Part shown: in pieces, positions 33,258 through 45,229 of the stretch
How positions within the stretch are numbered: position 1 is the stretch's first letter
Layout of the letters: every line of letters begins with the position of its first letter
Assembly (NCBI GenBank): GCA_007693955.1
Contig: RECR01000083.1
Coordinates: 1 to 51,154, forward strand
Source of the DNA: Gloeocapsa sp. DLM2.Bin57
Lineage (GTDB): Bacteria; Cyanobacteriota; Cyanobacteriia; Cyanobacteriales; Gloeocapsaceae
Reading direction: 5' to 3'
Length of the DNA: 51,154 nucleotides
Program-made: the position numbers and the translations under genes
Notes under the pieces: model-generated
What the model saw: the letters and a program-made list of their open reading frames with translations, nothing else
What the model was told of the DNA's origin: nothing
The model's database searches: none

Positions 33258-34826
33258 TTACCAATCTGACTCTTGATAATCGATTTCGAGCGGTTCCCAA
33301 TTTTCCCCTAAACTCTCGGTTAAGGGTTGAACTACTTTGTCTAAAGCGTCTTTAACAAAACCTTTGACGAATTCATCTTTACGACTGAGTTTAAACTGTT
33401 CTTTAACTACTTCTGTAATGCCACCGTCTCCCCAATCCTGATCTTGGCGAAAATATTCGACAAAACTTTTACCCGCAATGCGCGTTAAATAAGCTGCGGT
33501 TACTCCTTGAATCGCTTTTCCTAAAACATAGGTAGCTATATTCAATTGCAATAATTTGGCGAATAAGTCTATAGCACCTTTGACTACACCTAGACTAATT
33601 AGGGTTTTACCTAAAGATAAGGCTAACTCTTGTCCGCGATCGCGATTTAGTTCACAACCATAGACTTGACCGATTTCTACCACCATTTGGGCGTTAACAG
33701 CAGCTGTAGCTAACATATCCACCACGGGTAAGGGAGTCATAGCGATTACTCCTGCGCCAATCCATTGATAGCGATCGATGATTCTGTCTGCTTGTCTTTT
33801 CCGTTGTTCTTCCAGAAGCGATCGCGCTTGCTCTCCGAGACGTTGAGATTGTAAGAGAATGTTATCAGCGATTAAATCTTCACCTTCGGCGCGTAAAATC
33901 GCTACTAAACGACGAATCAAGGGGAGAATCTCTGGTTCAGGATTTACTAAATCACCACTAGCTAATTTTACTGGTTGGGGGTTAGCAGCGATGGCGATGA
34001 TATCTTGAGGAGATAAAAAAGCTTTCACCCTCCGTTGTAGAGTAGTCAAGATTAACTCCCCATCTTCATCGCTATAGAGGTCAATTTTATTAAAGATTAA
34101 CAGCGATCGCTTACCGATTTCTACTAAAGTTTTTAAAGGTTCATATTCTGACTGACGTATATCATTATCAACCACGAACAATAATAAATCAGCTTCGGTA
34201 GCCAATTCACAAGCTAAATTTTCTCTTTGGTTTCCTTCTATCCCCATTTCTAGGATTCCTGGAGTATCAGTAATAACGATCTTTCTGGTTAATCCTGGTA
34301 GATGAAGAGAGTAGCTTTCTCCTAGTTTAGTAGTTCCCATAGTTGCTTCAACTTGACCGACTATTTCTCCGAATAAAGCGTTAACTAGGGAAGTTTTTCC
34401 CGCTGATCCCGTTCCAAAAATAATGACCTGATACTCTCCCCTGGCTAAATTTTCCTCTATTTCCTGAGACCGTTTTAACAAAGCTTCTCTAGCTACTTCA
34501 TCCTGTACTTGTTCTAATTGTTTACGTATCGCTTTGAGAGTTTCGCTAGCTGCTGTGGTTTTTTCTAGGGGAACTTCTAATTTTTTTCTCCCTGATTTTG
34601 GGGATTTACGAGAACCTCGCAACCAAGGTATATTAAAGTAATAGAGGAAAACCCCGATCAATGTGGCTAGTAAAGCTATCAACAAGATTACCAACAGATT
34701 AGCTAACAAAGTACTAGTAAAAGCAATCTGAATATAGAGTTGAGAGATAGACCCAATTAGCCACAACATCAACCCAATAATCAAACCTACACCGAAGATA
34801 ATCGTCAGGAAACGAGGTAAAGACAT
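33258..34826 (-). CDS. membrane-anchored GTPase with DUF697 domain
   Basis: A 522-residue Era-like GTPase. Two N-terminal helices (about 5-28 and 34-64) anchor it. The G domain shows FGTGSAGKTSLVNALFG (Walker A, near 138-145), DTPGILEMG (G3, near 187) and IFNKIDLY (G4). The C-terminal DUF697 part contains GAGVIAMTPLPVVDMLATAA and ALSLGKTLISLGVVKG, hydrophobic helices that may insert in membrane. Such proteins are common in cyanobacteria and chloroplasts but their role is unclear. It lies in one transcript with the SUI1-like and cofG genes (gaps of 2-3 bases). Confidence 0.85.
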   Translation of the reverse strand: MSLPRFLTIIFGVGLIIGLMLWLIGSISQLYIQIAFTSTLLANLLVILLIALLATLIGVFLYYFNIPWLRGSRKSPKSGRKKLEVPLEKTTAASETLKAIRKQLEQVQDEVAREALLKRSQEIEENLARGEYQVIIFGTGSAGKTSLVNALFGEIVGQVEATMGTTKLGESYSLHLPGLTRKIVITDTPGILEMGIEGNQRENLACELATEADLLLFVVDNDIRQSEYEPLKTLVEIGKRSLLIFNKIDLYSDEDGELILTTLQRRVKAFLSPQDIIAIAANPQPVKLASGDLVNPEPEILPLIRRLVAILRAEGEDLIADNILLQSQRLGEQARSLLEEQRKRQADRIIDRYQWIGAGVIAMTPLPVVDMLATAAVNAQMVVEIGQVYGCELNRDRGQELALSLGKTLISLGVVKGAIDLFAKLLQLNIATYVLGKAIQGVTAAYLTRIAGKSFVEYFRQDQDWGDGGITEVVKEQFKLSRKDEFVKGFVKDALDKVVQPLTESLGENWEPLEIDYQESDW

Positions 34827-34829
34827 AAG

Positions 34830-35156
34830 TTACCCGCCGCTAATTTTTGCTTTATATCCTAGTTTAATCAAAGTTTGTCGGATCTTTTCTTTGTGGTCTC
34901 CTTGAATCTCAATAGTATTTTCTTTGCTTGTACCTCCACTACCACATTGGGTTTTTAACTGTTTGAGTATTTGGTTAAGAGTTTCAGGCGTAGTGACAAA
35001 ACCGCTGATAATCGTTACGATTTTACCCTTACGTCCCGCTTTTGAGGTTTGTATTCTCAGGTTTTGTTGTTGGGGTGGTAAATCAAGGGTTTCTGCTTCT
35101 TCTGTTTCTCTCGTACCGAATTCTTGGTAAACGACGCGTTTTTTTTCTGAAGGCAT
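34830..35156 (-). CDS. SUI1/eIF1-like translation factor (YciH type)
   Basis: A 108-residue protein ending in the SUI1 domain: GRKGKIVTIISGFVTTPETL, then LKTQCGSGGTSKENTIEIQG and KIRQTLIKLGYKAKISGG. The GSGGT loop is the hallmark. Bacterial YciH can influence start-codon fidelity as eIF1 does. The first 35 residues are polar and unstructured. It heads the minus-strand run with the GTPase gene 3 bases on. The 226 bases upstream hold no gene. Confidence 0.9.
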   Translation of the reverse strand: MPSEKKRVVYQEFGTRETEEAETLDLPPQQQNLRIQTSKAGRKGKIVTIISGFVTTPETLNQILKQLKTQCGSGGTSKENTIEIQGDHKEKIRQTLIKLGYKAKISGG

Positions 35157-35283
35157 AATATTTTAGGTACTCATGCAATAGGAAAATGAAGAATGAAGAA
35201 TTAATTGTTTTTTCGCACATTCTCAATTCTAAATTTACCTCACAACATAAATCTTAACCTTAACCGAGTAGTATTGCTCCTAA

Positions 35284-37150
<1,867 letters not shown>

Positions 37151-37154
<4 letters not shown>

Positions 37155-37444
37155 ATAAGTCTAGACCTTTTTGGCATAGTTTTCACCACCAAATTAGTAA
37201 AAAAACTCAACGCAAACTCAAAGCTAGACAAGAAGCTAAAACCGTTTGGTTTGGTTTGGGTATGTTTGGTATGGTAGGTTGGTCTGTAAGTATTCCTATC
37301 TTAATTGGTATCGCGATCGGTAGTTGGATAGATAAACATTTTGCTAGCCCCTATTCTTGGACTTTAATGTTTTTATTTATTGGTGTGGTTGTGGGGTGTT
37401 TTAACGCTTGGTATTGGATTAGTAAAGAAAGCAAAATTAAATAG
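37151..37444 (+). CDS. atpQ: N-type F-ATPase accessory membrane protein AtpQ (AtpI/AtpZ-like)
   Basis: A 97-residue protein with a basic N-terminus (HHQISKKTQRKLKARQEAKT) and two transmembrane helices near 35-58 and 68-90, a typical AtpI/AtpZ-like member. It may help c-ring assembly or take up Mg2+, as suggested for AtpI-type proteins. In described N-ATPase operons a second small gene, atpR, usually follows; here atpB starts only 12 bases later. Confidence 0.85.
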
Positions 37445-37456
37445 CAGTCAAAAACT

Positions 37457-38161
37457 ATGAATCTAACTCCAGATCAAATCATTCTTTGGCAACGAGGATT
37501 TATCACTATCAATGCTACTCTAGTTTTTACTTGGCTAGTTATGGCTTTACTAGTCTTATTTTCTTGGTTAGTCACCCGTAAACTTTCCCCAAAAATCAGT
37601 ATTAGTCGAGGACAAAATATTTTAGAAGTAATAGTCTTAACTATTAATCAACAAATTGAGGAAATCAGCCAACAAAAAGCAGATGATTATTTACCTTTTA
37701 TTGGGACTTTGTTTATTTTTATCGCTGTTTCCAATCTTTTAACAATTTTCCCTGGTTATCATCCACCCACAGGTTCACTATCTACTACTGTTGCTTTGGC
37801 TATTTGTGTTTTCTTTGCTGTTCCCTTCTACGGTATCAAAAAACAAGGATTATTGAACTATTTCAAACGTTACTATCTTCAACCTACACCGATTATGTTG
37901 CCTTTTAATATTATTGGTCGGTTTTCTAATACGATTTCTTTATCAGTTAGACTATTTGGTAATGTCATGAGTGGCACGATGATTGTAGCTATCCTCTTAT
38001 CTATCGCTCCTCTATTTTTACCAATAGTTATGCAAGCTATGGGGTTAATAACTGGTTTGATTCAAGCTTTTATTTTTGCTATTTTAGCTACGGTTTTTAT
38101 TAGTGCAGCTACACAAGTAGAAGCAAAAGATTTAAATACAATTGAGGAAACAAAATCATGA
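37457..38161 (+). CDS. atpB: N-type F-ATPase subunit a
   Basis: Subunit a forms the ion path beside the c ring. The 234-residue protein has five or six hydrophobic helices. The essential Arg is R165, in SLSVRLFGNVMSG, and the final helix reads LITGLIQAFIFAILATVFIS. It is translationally coupled to atpE, overlapping by 4 bases. Confidence 0.95.
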   Translation: MNLTPDQIILWQRGFITINATLVFTWLVMALLVLFSWLVTRKLSPKISISRGQNILEVIVLTINQQIEEISQQKADDYLPFIGTLFIFIAVSNLLTIFPGYHPPTGSLSTTVALAICVFFAVPFYGIKKQGLLNYFKRYYLQPTPIMLPFNIIGRFSNTISLSVRLFGNVMSGTMIVAILLSIAPLFLPIVMQAMGLITGLIQAFIFAILATVFISAATQVEAKDLNTIEETKS

Positions 38162-38436
38162 ATACTCTAACTATTATCGCTGCTATTTCTATCTTTACAG
38201 CTGGTATAACTATGGGTATAGGCTCTATAGGCTCAGCTTTAGGGGAAGGAAGAGCATTATCTCAAGCTTTAATCGCTTTAGCCCAACAACCAGACGAAGC
38301 TAATACAATTACCCGAACTCTTTTTGTGGGAATGGCTTTAATAGAATCTACATCTATTTATTGTTTAGTAATTAGTTTAATCTTGATTTTTGCTAATCCT
38401 TTTTGGGGTTATTTTTTAAGTCACAGTGGAGGCTAA
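38158..38436 (+). CDS. atpE: N-type F-ATPase subunit c
   Basis: The 92-residue proteolipid forms the rotor ring. Helix 2 carries E63, S64, T65 and Y68 in IESTSIY, the set that binds Na+ in Ilyobacter c subunits. Helix 1 has E30 (SALGEGRAL) at the place of Gln32 of Ilyobacter, giving two carboxylates per subunit, as in other N-type c rings. Whether Na+ or H+ is carried cannot be settled from sequence alone: a Burkholderia N-type ring with two carboxylates was described as proton-binding, while halotolerant cyanobacterial members are Na+-dependent. Sodium is the likelier, given the Mrp genes nearby. Confidence 0.93.
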   Translation: MNTLTIIAAISIFTAGITMGIGSIGSALGEGRALSQALIALAQQPDEANTITRTLFVGMALIESTSIYCLVISLILIFANPFWGYFLSHSGG

Positions 38437-38439
38437 ATT

Positions 38440-39150
38440 ATGCTGATTGATGGCTTTACTATTTTCGCTCAAATAGTTAATTTTTTGATTTTAGTTGCTC
38501 TGTTAAAGCATTTTCTTTATCAACCAATTCTGAAGGCGATGGAGCAAAGAGAGTCCAATATTAAAAACCGTGTTAGAGAAGCTTCTCTACAACTAGAAAA
38601 CGCCGAAAATCAAGCTTTAATCTATCAAAAAAAACAACGAGAATTAGAAGCTAAAAAAGAAGCTTGGTTATCAGACGCTCAAGCAGAAGTAAGGGAAGAG
38701 AAAGAAAGACTTTTACAACAAGTTAAAGAAGAAGTAGAAGAGGTAAAGTTAGTACTATCTCAACAATTAGAGAGAGAAAAAGAAGCTTATTTAGATAACT
38801 TTCAGCAACAAATTAGTCAACAAGTTATCTCGATTACTCGTCAGATTTTGAAAGATTTAGCTAATAGGGATTTGGAGGAAGAAATAATTAATGTCTTTAG
38901 ACAAGGTTTAACTGATAAGAAATTATCCCTTAGCGAGCCAATTATTATTAAAACCACTTTTGCTTTAACTTCAGAACAACAACAAAAATTACTGGAGGTT
39001 TTAGCACAAAATCAAGTTGAGTTTCAAACCTTACCAGGGTTAATCTGTGGTATTGAATTAAGCAATCAAAGTTATCAATTAACTTGGAATGTTGAACAAT
39101 ATTTACAGGGATTAGAACAAGCCCTAAAATGTAAAAGTTATCTTGCTTAA
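38440..39150 (+). CDS. atpF: N-type F-ATPase subunit b (long, with delta-like C-terminus)
   Basis: At 236 residues this b subunit is much longer than a usual one of 155-180. One N-terminal helix (about 8-28, FTIFAQIVNFLILVALLKHF) is followed by a long charged coiled coil. The last 80 residues or so (IIIKTTFALTSEQQQKLLEV, LPGLICGIEL) look like the C-terminal part of a delta subunit. That would explain why the operon has no separate delta gene. It lies 3 bases after atpE and 9 bases before atpA. Confidence 0.9.
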   Translation: MLIDGFTIFAQIVNFLILVALLKHFLYQPILKAMEQRESNIKNRVREASLQLENAENQALIYQKKQRELEAKKEAWLSDAQAEVREEKERLLQQVKEEVEEVKLVLSQQLEREKEAYLDNFQQQISQQVISITRQILKDLANRDLEEEIINVFRQGLTDKKLSLSEPIIIKTTFALTSEQQQKLLEVLAQNQVEFQTLPGLICGIELSNQSYQLTWNVEQYLQGLEQALKCKSYLA

Positions 39151-39159
39151 AGATTCAAT

Positions 39160-40677
39160 ATGTCTAACCAAATACCCAATTTAAAAACCTTTGTTACCGA
39201 AAGTTTGCAAACAACCAATGATATTGTTAGCAATTATTATCCTCAATTAGAAGTAGCAGAAATTGGCAAGATTACTTATCTAGGAGAAGGTATCGCTAAA
39301 GCAACTGGGTTACCATCAGTAGGAATTGAAGAGTTAGTAGAATTACCAGAAAATCAATTAGCGATGGTGTTTAATCTAGATCCAGAAGAAGTAGGATTAA
39401 TTCTTTTAGATAAAAGTCGAACTATTACAGCAGGTTGTCAAGTAAGACGTACAGGTAGAGTATTAGATACACCAGTAGGAGAAAGTTTATTAGGTAGGGT
39501 TGTAGATGGGATAGGTCGTCCTCTTGATGGTGAGGGTACTATTGTACCAGTAGAATTACGTCCGATTGAAAAACCAGCACCAAAAATAATGGCAAGAGCC
39601 CCAGTTACAGTACCCTTACAAACGGGTATAAAAGTAATTGATGCTTTAATTCCCATCGGAAAAGGACAACGAGAGTTAATTTTAGGCGATCGTCAAACGG
39701 GAAAAACCGCGATCGCCCTAGATACTATTCTCAATCAAAAGGGTAAAAATGTTATTTGTATTTATTGTGCTATTGGTCAACGTAGTTCAGCGGTAGCTAA
39801 AATTATTGCTCAGTTAAAATCACGAGATGCTCTGAGTTATTCTATTGTAGTGGTAGCTTCGGGAGATAGTACTCCAGGATTGCAGTACGTCACTCCCTAC
39901 GCAGCTACTACTATGGCTGAGTATTTTATGGATCAAGGAAAGGACGTTTTAATTATCTATGATGATTTGATTCAACACGCGAGAGCGTATCGAGAATTAT
40001 CTTTGTTATTACGTCGTCCTCCCGGAAGAGAAGCTTTCCCTGGTGATATATTTTATATCCATTCTCGTTTATTGGAAAGAGCGACTCATTTACGTCCCGA
40101 GTTTGGGGGTGGATCTCTAACCGCTTTACCCATTGTAGAAACCGAAGCACAAAATTTATCCGCTTATATCCCTACTAACTTGATTTCCATTACCGATGGA
40201 CAAATTTATCTCACCCCTACCTTATTTCAAAAGGGTATTTTACCCGCGGTAGATGTGGGTAAGTCTGTATCGAGAGTAGGTGGAAAAACCCAATTACCCG
40301 CTTATCGAGAGGTAGCAGGTGCTTTACGGTTATCCTACGCTCAATTTACAGAATTAGAGGCTTTTTCTCGTTTTGATACTAGATTAGATAGTAAAACTCG
40401 TCAAACCCTAGAAAGAGGACGTAGAGTTACAGAGGTATTAAAACAGTCTTGTTATCAACCCATACCAGTAGCTGAACAAATCATAGTCTTATTAGCGGTT
40501 ACCCATGGTTTTTTTGATTCTCTACCCTTAGCAGAAATAGCTACAGCAGAAAGTATGATCCGTCAAAACTTTAGAGAAAGGTTACCCCGTATCTGTGAAC
40601 GTATCGAAAGGGGAGAAAAACTAACCCACCATGATTTAACACATATTCATCAACTTTTTTCATTATGCCATCTTTAG
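39160..40677 (+). CDS. atpA: N-type F-ATPase subunit alpha
   Basis: The 505-residue non-catalytic nucleotide-binding subunit of F1. Walker A is [13 protein letters not shown], preceded by GKGQRELI. The Arg finger region [10 protein letters not shown] and the [20 protein letters not shown] segment are typical. Gene order (after b, before gamma) and coupling to the N-type subunits assign it to this complex rather than to the main ATP synthase. It overlaps atpG by 13 bases. Confidence 0.96.
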   Translation: MSNQIPNLKTFVTESLQTTNDIVSNYYPQLEVAEIGKITYLGEGIAKATGLPSVGIEELVELPENQLAMVFNLDPEEVGLILLDKSRTITAGCQVRRTGRVLDTPVGESLLGRVVDGIGRPLDGEGTIVPVELRPIEKPAPKIMARAPVTVPLQTGIKVIDALIPIGKGQRELILGDRQTGKTAIALDTILNQKGKNVICIYCAIGQRSSAVAKIIAQLKSRDALSYSIVVVASGDSTPGLQYVTPYAATTMAEYFMDQGKDVLIIYDDLIQHARAYRELSLLLRRPPGREAFPGDIFYIHSRLLERATHLRPEFGGGSLTALPIVETEAQNLSAYIPTNLISITDGQIYLTPTLFQKGILPAVDVGKSVSRVGGKTQLPAYREVAGALRLSYAQFTELEAFSRFDTRLDSKTRQTLERGRRVTEVLKQSCYQPIPVAEQIIVLLAVTHGFFDSLPLAEIATAESMIRQNFRERLPRICERIERGEKLTHHDLTHIHQLFSLCHL

Positions 40678-41543
40678 AAACCTGGAAACGAAAAATAGAG
40701 ACTGTAGAAGATTTACAGTTAGTGGTTAAAACCATGAAAGCTTTAGCTGCGGTTAATATTCATCAATACGAGAAAGCTGTAAACTCCTTAATTGAATATG
40801 AACGCACTTTGACGATGGGGATACAGATTTTACTCAAAAATCATCCCCAAGCGTTATTAAGTATGAAAGCAATCGTTAATCAAAGATTAGCTGTGGTTGT
40901 CTTTGGATCAGATCAGGGTATGTGTGGTCAATTTAACGAAAAAATAACTCAATTTACTTTAGATAATCTTGAATCAGTAGAGTATCCCTGGGTTTTAACT
41001 ATAGGGGGAAGAATTAGCGATCGCCTCGAAGCTAAAGGTTATCAGAGTCAACTATGTTTAAGAGTACCTAGTTCTTTAACTGGAATTACCACAATTGTAC
41101 AAGAGATTGTCATAACTCTAGAAGATTGGCTTAGAGAAAAACAGATCAATCAGATTTGGGTATTTTATAATCAATTTCAGTCGGGGGTAGTTTATCACCC
41201 TGAAAAGGTGCAGATTTTTCCGTTAAATTTAGTCTGGTTACGTGAGTTACAACGTCAAAAATGGGTTTCTTCTACCTTACCCATGATCACTCTTCCCCCC
41301 AAATTTTTAGCTTCTGCTTTATTTCGTCAATATTTCTTTGTTTGTCTTTATCGCGCTTGCGCAGAATCCCTCGCTAGTGAAAACGCTAGTCGTCTCGCTT
41401 CGATGCAAGCTGCTGAAAAGAATATTACTGAGAGATTAACCGAGTTACAAGCACAATTTCAACATCAACGTCAAACTAATATTACTGAAGAGTTATTAGA
41501 TATTATCGCTGGTTTTGAAGCACTAAGTTATACTAGTATTTGA
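40665..41543 (+). CDS. atpG: N-type F-ATPase subunit gamma
   Basis: The central stalk subunit of 292 residues. The N-terminal helix includes [20 protein letters not shown] and the C-terminal helix [18 protein letters not shown], which together form the coiled-coil shaft. Identity to the usual gamma is low, as expected for this branch, and no chloroplast-type redox loop is seen. It is the last gene of the operon; a hairpin terminator follows 50 bases on. Confidence 0.92.
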   Translation: MPSLETWKRKIETVEDLQLVVKTMKALAAVNIHQYEKAVNSLIEYERTLTMGIQILLKNHPQALLSMKAIVNQRLAVVVFGSDQGMCGQFNEKITQFTLDNLESVEYPWVLTIGGRISDRLEAKGYQSQLCLRVPSSLTGITTIVQEIVITLEDWLREKQINQIWVFYNQFQSGVVYHPEKVQIFPLNLVWLRELQRQKWVSSTLPMITLPPKFLASALFRQYFFVCLYRACAESLASENASRLASMQAAEKNITERLTELQAQFQHQRQTNITEELLDIIAGFEALSYTSI

Positions 41544-41592
41544 CGTGCGGAATGTCGGATTCAGGCTAGATAATAGAAGTACATATTAAGTA

Positions 41593-41624
41593 TGGAAAAT
41601 CCACTCTTGACTGTGGACTTTCCA
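41593..41624 (+). terminator. hairpin terminator between atpG and the DUF6391 gene
   Basis: TGGAAAATCCAC (41593-41604) and GTGGACTTTCCA (41613-41624) pair over 12 positions with one mismatch around an 8-base loop, and a T-rich tract follows. The genes on either side are convergent, so it can serve both. Confidence 0.65.
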
Positions 41625-41629
41625 GTTTC

Positions 41630-42226
41630 TTAAAGATTCTCTTGCCAATCTAGACGCACAAAATAAGCTTCACGTCCCCAAAAGTCTTTACTCAGACTGA
41701 TGTTAACTAATTTAAGGTTAAAAGGAATCCCTGTCGTAAGATATTTTTGCACTGAACTACCTATTTCTGGTGCTAGTTGTAAACTCAAATTAGCTGCTAC
41801 ACCCAAACCGAGTAATTGGGTTAAGGGATTGCGAGGTAAAAGTAGATGAGTTCCTATAGCTAAACCTGTAGCTAAAACCATGGCTACTGATAAATTAGTG
41901 CCACAACGTGGGTGAATTGCTAAGTTCCATTCTCCCTTTTGTAAACGTTGTAAAGCGTTATTGACTGCTCTTTTGAGATGATCTAGATTAACCTGACCAT
42001 AGAGATAAAATCCTTTTTCTGTGGATAATCCTCCTAGGCTTTGGTTATCTGTTCCCTGACTTAGTAGCCAAATTGTCCCGTGTTCTAATGCGTGTACTTG
42101 TCGAAGTGTGAGTAATTCTTGTAAGCCAGGAATAAACCCTAAATTTTGTAGTAATTCGCTGTCTTGTTCACGACGAGGTTGAAAATAGGGAGTTTCCCAA
42201 AAACTTTGATTAGTAGTGCTATTCAT
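41630..42226 (-). CDS. DUF6391-type cyanobacterial protein
   Basis: A 198-residue protein that I take to be DUF6391, of unknown role. It has RQVHALEHGTIWLLSQ, then IHPRCGTNLSVAMVLATGLA, which leads into one or two hydrophobic helices (about 112-150), and ends near GREAYFVRLDWQ. The His-Glu-His pattern (HALEH) and the HPRCGTN motif look conserved and could bind metal, but that is a guess. It lies 15 bases after argC on the same strand. Confidence 0.72.
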   Translation of the reverse strand: MNSTTNQSFWETPYFQPRREQDSELLQNLGFIPGLQELLTLRQVHALEHGTIWLLSQGTDNQSLGGLSTEKGFYLYGQVNLDHLKRAVNNALQRLQKGEWNLAIHPRCGTNLSVAMVLATGLAIGTHLLLPRNPLTQLLGLGVAANLSLQLAPEIGSSVQKYLTTGIPFNLKLVNISLSKDFWGREAYFVRLDWQENL

Positions 42227-42241
42227 AGATACTCCTAGAGA

Positions 42242-43297
42242 TTAAGGATAAAAACTCAATTTAGGTAACCCTAGGGTTTCTTCCCAACCCATCATCAGGT
42301 TGAGACATTGTACAGCTTGACCCGCTTGACCTTTAATTAGGTTATCAATCGCTGACATGACGATAACGCGATCGGTACGGGTGTCAACTTCTAAACCGAT
42401 ATAACAGAGATTTGTTCCCCAAGCCCATTTAGTTTGAGGATAGATACCATTGGGTAAAATTTTCACAAAGGGAGAGTAACGGTAAAAAGCGCTATAAATG
42501 GTCAGTAAATCATCTCTAACTAAACCAGGATCGCGTAATGTTCCATAGACCGTAGCTAAGATACCGCGTACCATGGGGATTAAATGGGGGGTAAACTGAA
42601 TTTTCACCTCAAATCCACTTAAATCTGTACAGATTTGTTCTATCTCTGGTGTATGTCTATGTTTAGCTACACCATAAGCTCCTAAACTCCCTTCTGCTTC
42701 GGCTAGAAGTAAGTTAGTTTTGGCTTGGCGTCCCCCTCCCGATGCTCCCGATTTGGCGTCGATAATCGCTGTTTCGGGTAAGATTAGACCTTGTTTAAAT
42801 AAGGGTGCTAACGCTAGTAAACTAGCGGTAGGATAACAACCCGGACAACCAATTAGTTGACCTCCTTTAATTTTATCTCGATATAGTTCTGGTAAACCAT
42901 AAACGGCGGTTGAGGCGATCGCCTGGTCATGACGTTCTTCTTTATACCAGCTAACATAGGTATCTAGGTTAAAAAAGCGATAATCTGCCGATAAGTCTAA
43001 CACTTGACAACCTTTGGCTAATAATTGCCCAGCCATTTGACAAGCTAAACCATTGGGTAAACCTAGAAACACTACCTCACAACGAGAAGCGATTAGGTCT
43101 AGATCGATACTTTCTACGGTTAGATTAAAAGAATGGGTTAAATGGGGATAGATTTCAGCGTATTGTTTACCCGCGCTACTATCTCCCCCTAGATACACGA
43201 TTTCTACTTCGGGATGGTCGAGGAGTATTCTGACAAGTTGTATTCCACCGTATCCGGAAGCGCCGATAATTCCTACTGGTATTTTTGGTTTGCTCAT
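42242..43297 (-). CDS. argC: N-acetyl-gamma-glutamyl-phosphate reductase
   Basis: ArgC reduces N-acetylglutamyl phosphate with NADPH, the third step to arginine. The 351-residue protein opens with [17 protein letters not shown], the NADP-binding loop. The catalytic Cys lies in [17 protein letters not shown] and SGASGGGRQ follows. His in the HRHTPEI segment completes the site. No other arg genes are close, as is common in cyanobacteria. Confidence 0.96.
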   Translation of the reverse strand: MSKPKIPVGIIGASGYGGIQLVRILLDHPEVEIVYLGGDSSAGKQYAEIYPHLTHSFNLTVESIDLDLIASRCEVVFLGLPNGLACQMAGQLLAKGCQVLDLSADYRFFNLDTYVSWYKEERHDQAIASTAVYGLPELYRDKIKGGQLIGCPGCYPTASLLALAPLFKQGLILPETAIIDAKSGASGGGRQAKTNLLLAEAEGSLGAYGVAKHRHTPEIEQICTDLSGFEVKIQFTPHLIPMVRGILATVYGTLRDPGLVRDDLLTIYSAFYRYSPFVKILPNGIYPQTKWAWGTNLCYIGLEVDTRTDRVIVMSAIDNLIKGQAGQAVQCLNLMMGWEETLGLPKLSFYP

Positions 43298-43454
43298 AAA
43301 TTTATCTTCAGCTTTTTAAACATTTTAAGCATAGTAAGTGAGATACTTCTACAGCAAATTAAGTAGTATAGTAAACTAATTTGAGCTAACAGCCCGGAGC
43401 TTCTAGCTTCATAGGTTGGTACAATACTCTTATTTCTTATTAAGGTCTAATAAT

Positions 43455-43711
43455 TAATGGTCAGAAAATTTAGGAGCAGATGCAGTAGATTAGGCGATCG
43501 CCGAAGGTCTTGATCTCGATGGTTCACCAATTCCTGAACAGAAACTGAAGTTAGATCAACAGGTGATGGCTTTAGAAGCGGGGAGACAACGTAGCGGGGT
43601 GAGTAATACTATGCGCTCTCGGATCGTGCGGATTGGGGCTAAACATCTCCCCCAAGCTGAGTTGAATCAATTCTCAAAGATAAAGAAATAGCCTTCTACT
43701 ATAACTCTTAG
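43455..43711 (+). pseudogene. remnant of a small cyanobacterial protein gene (DUF4090-like)
   Basis: The gene-free stretch 43298-43767 hides a decayed frame. It reads WSENLGADAVD, a TAG stop at 43491, AIAEGLDLDGSPIPEQKLKL, then MALEAGRQRSGVSNTMRSRI and VRIGAKHLPQAELNQ. One lost base then shifts the frame, after which ILKDKEIAFYYNS completes a plausible end. No start codon is present. The pattern reminds me of DUF4090, about 85-90 residues, but I am not sure. The stop, the frameshift and the missing start mark it as dead. Confidence 0.55.
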
Positions 43712-43731
43712 TGGTCATTTCCGTTGTATAA

Positions 43732-44760
<1,029 letters not shown>

Positions 44761-44769
44761 GAAATTATC

Positions 44770-44804
44770 AATAGCGTGGTAGAGTTAATTTTAACCGCGC
44801 TATT
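44770..44804 (+). terminator. ilvC terminator hairpin
   Basis: AATAGCGTGGT pairs with ACCGCGCTATT (one T-G) around a loop of about 13 bases, followed by TATTTTCTTT-type T-rich bases. It ends on the stop codon of the convergent small gene. Confidence 0.7.
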
Positions 44805-45016
44805 TATTTTCTTTCGATTTGCCTGATAATTTCATCGTTTCTACCGTAAGGACTTTCTATCTCTTTGTCGGGGAAGATACTGACTAGATAGTTATTAATT
44901 TTTTGACGAGTGGAACTGCTATATTGACCTAGATTTGCTGGGAGGAAACTATCCCCTACCGCTACATAAGCTACTAGCAACAGGGGAACAATCTTCCCTA
45001 AACTACTTTTGAGCAT
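44804..45016 (-). CDS. small exported or membrane-anchored cyanobacterial protein
   Basis: A 70-residue protein with one N-terminal hydrophobic segment (about 8-20, GKIVPLLLVAYVAVGD), then FLPANLGQYSSSTRQKINNY and an acidic-basic tail. I recall similar short proteins in other cyanobacteria but no name or role. The frame is bounded by the ilvC terminator and looks genuine from its position and composition. Confidence 0.55.
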   Translation of the reverse strand: MLKSSLGKIVPLLLVAYVAVGDSFLPANLGQYSSSTRQKINNYLVSIFPDKEIESPYGRNDEIIRQIERK

Positions 45017-45175
45017 AAAACTACCCCAATTAACTAAGTATTTGTACTAAGAAAAAGTTGGTTTTTACTAATACTAACCTGCTCCCTAGTATAGCTTGAT
45101 AAATTAGTTAATGGCAAGGGATCTTAAAGGGAAAAGGGGGGAGAAGGGAGAGGGGAGAATTCCGAAGAAAGGAAT

Positions 45176-45212
45176 ACGGAATACCGTTCCACCGTTCCAC
45201 CTAATACCTAAC
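45176..45212. repeat. short repeat with tandem CCGTTCCACC, third locus
   Basis: CCGTTCCA and CCGTTCCACC stand in tandem after GGAATACGGAATA, resembling the tails at 11350-11388 and 28243-28297. Next to it lies a purine-rich tract (45125-45159, runs of G and GA). The repeat core seen at the other two loci is absent or unrecognisable here. Confidence 0.45.
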
Positions 45213-45229
45213 CTCCTCGGAACCCTATA

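Noticed and set aside
33256-33300. Upstream start for cofG overlapping the GTPase gene
   Set aside because: The ATG at 33255 gives the expected family start and a 2-base gap; the extension shows no family similarity.
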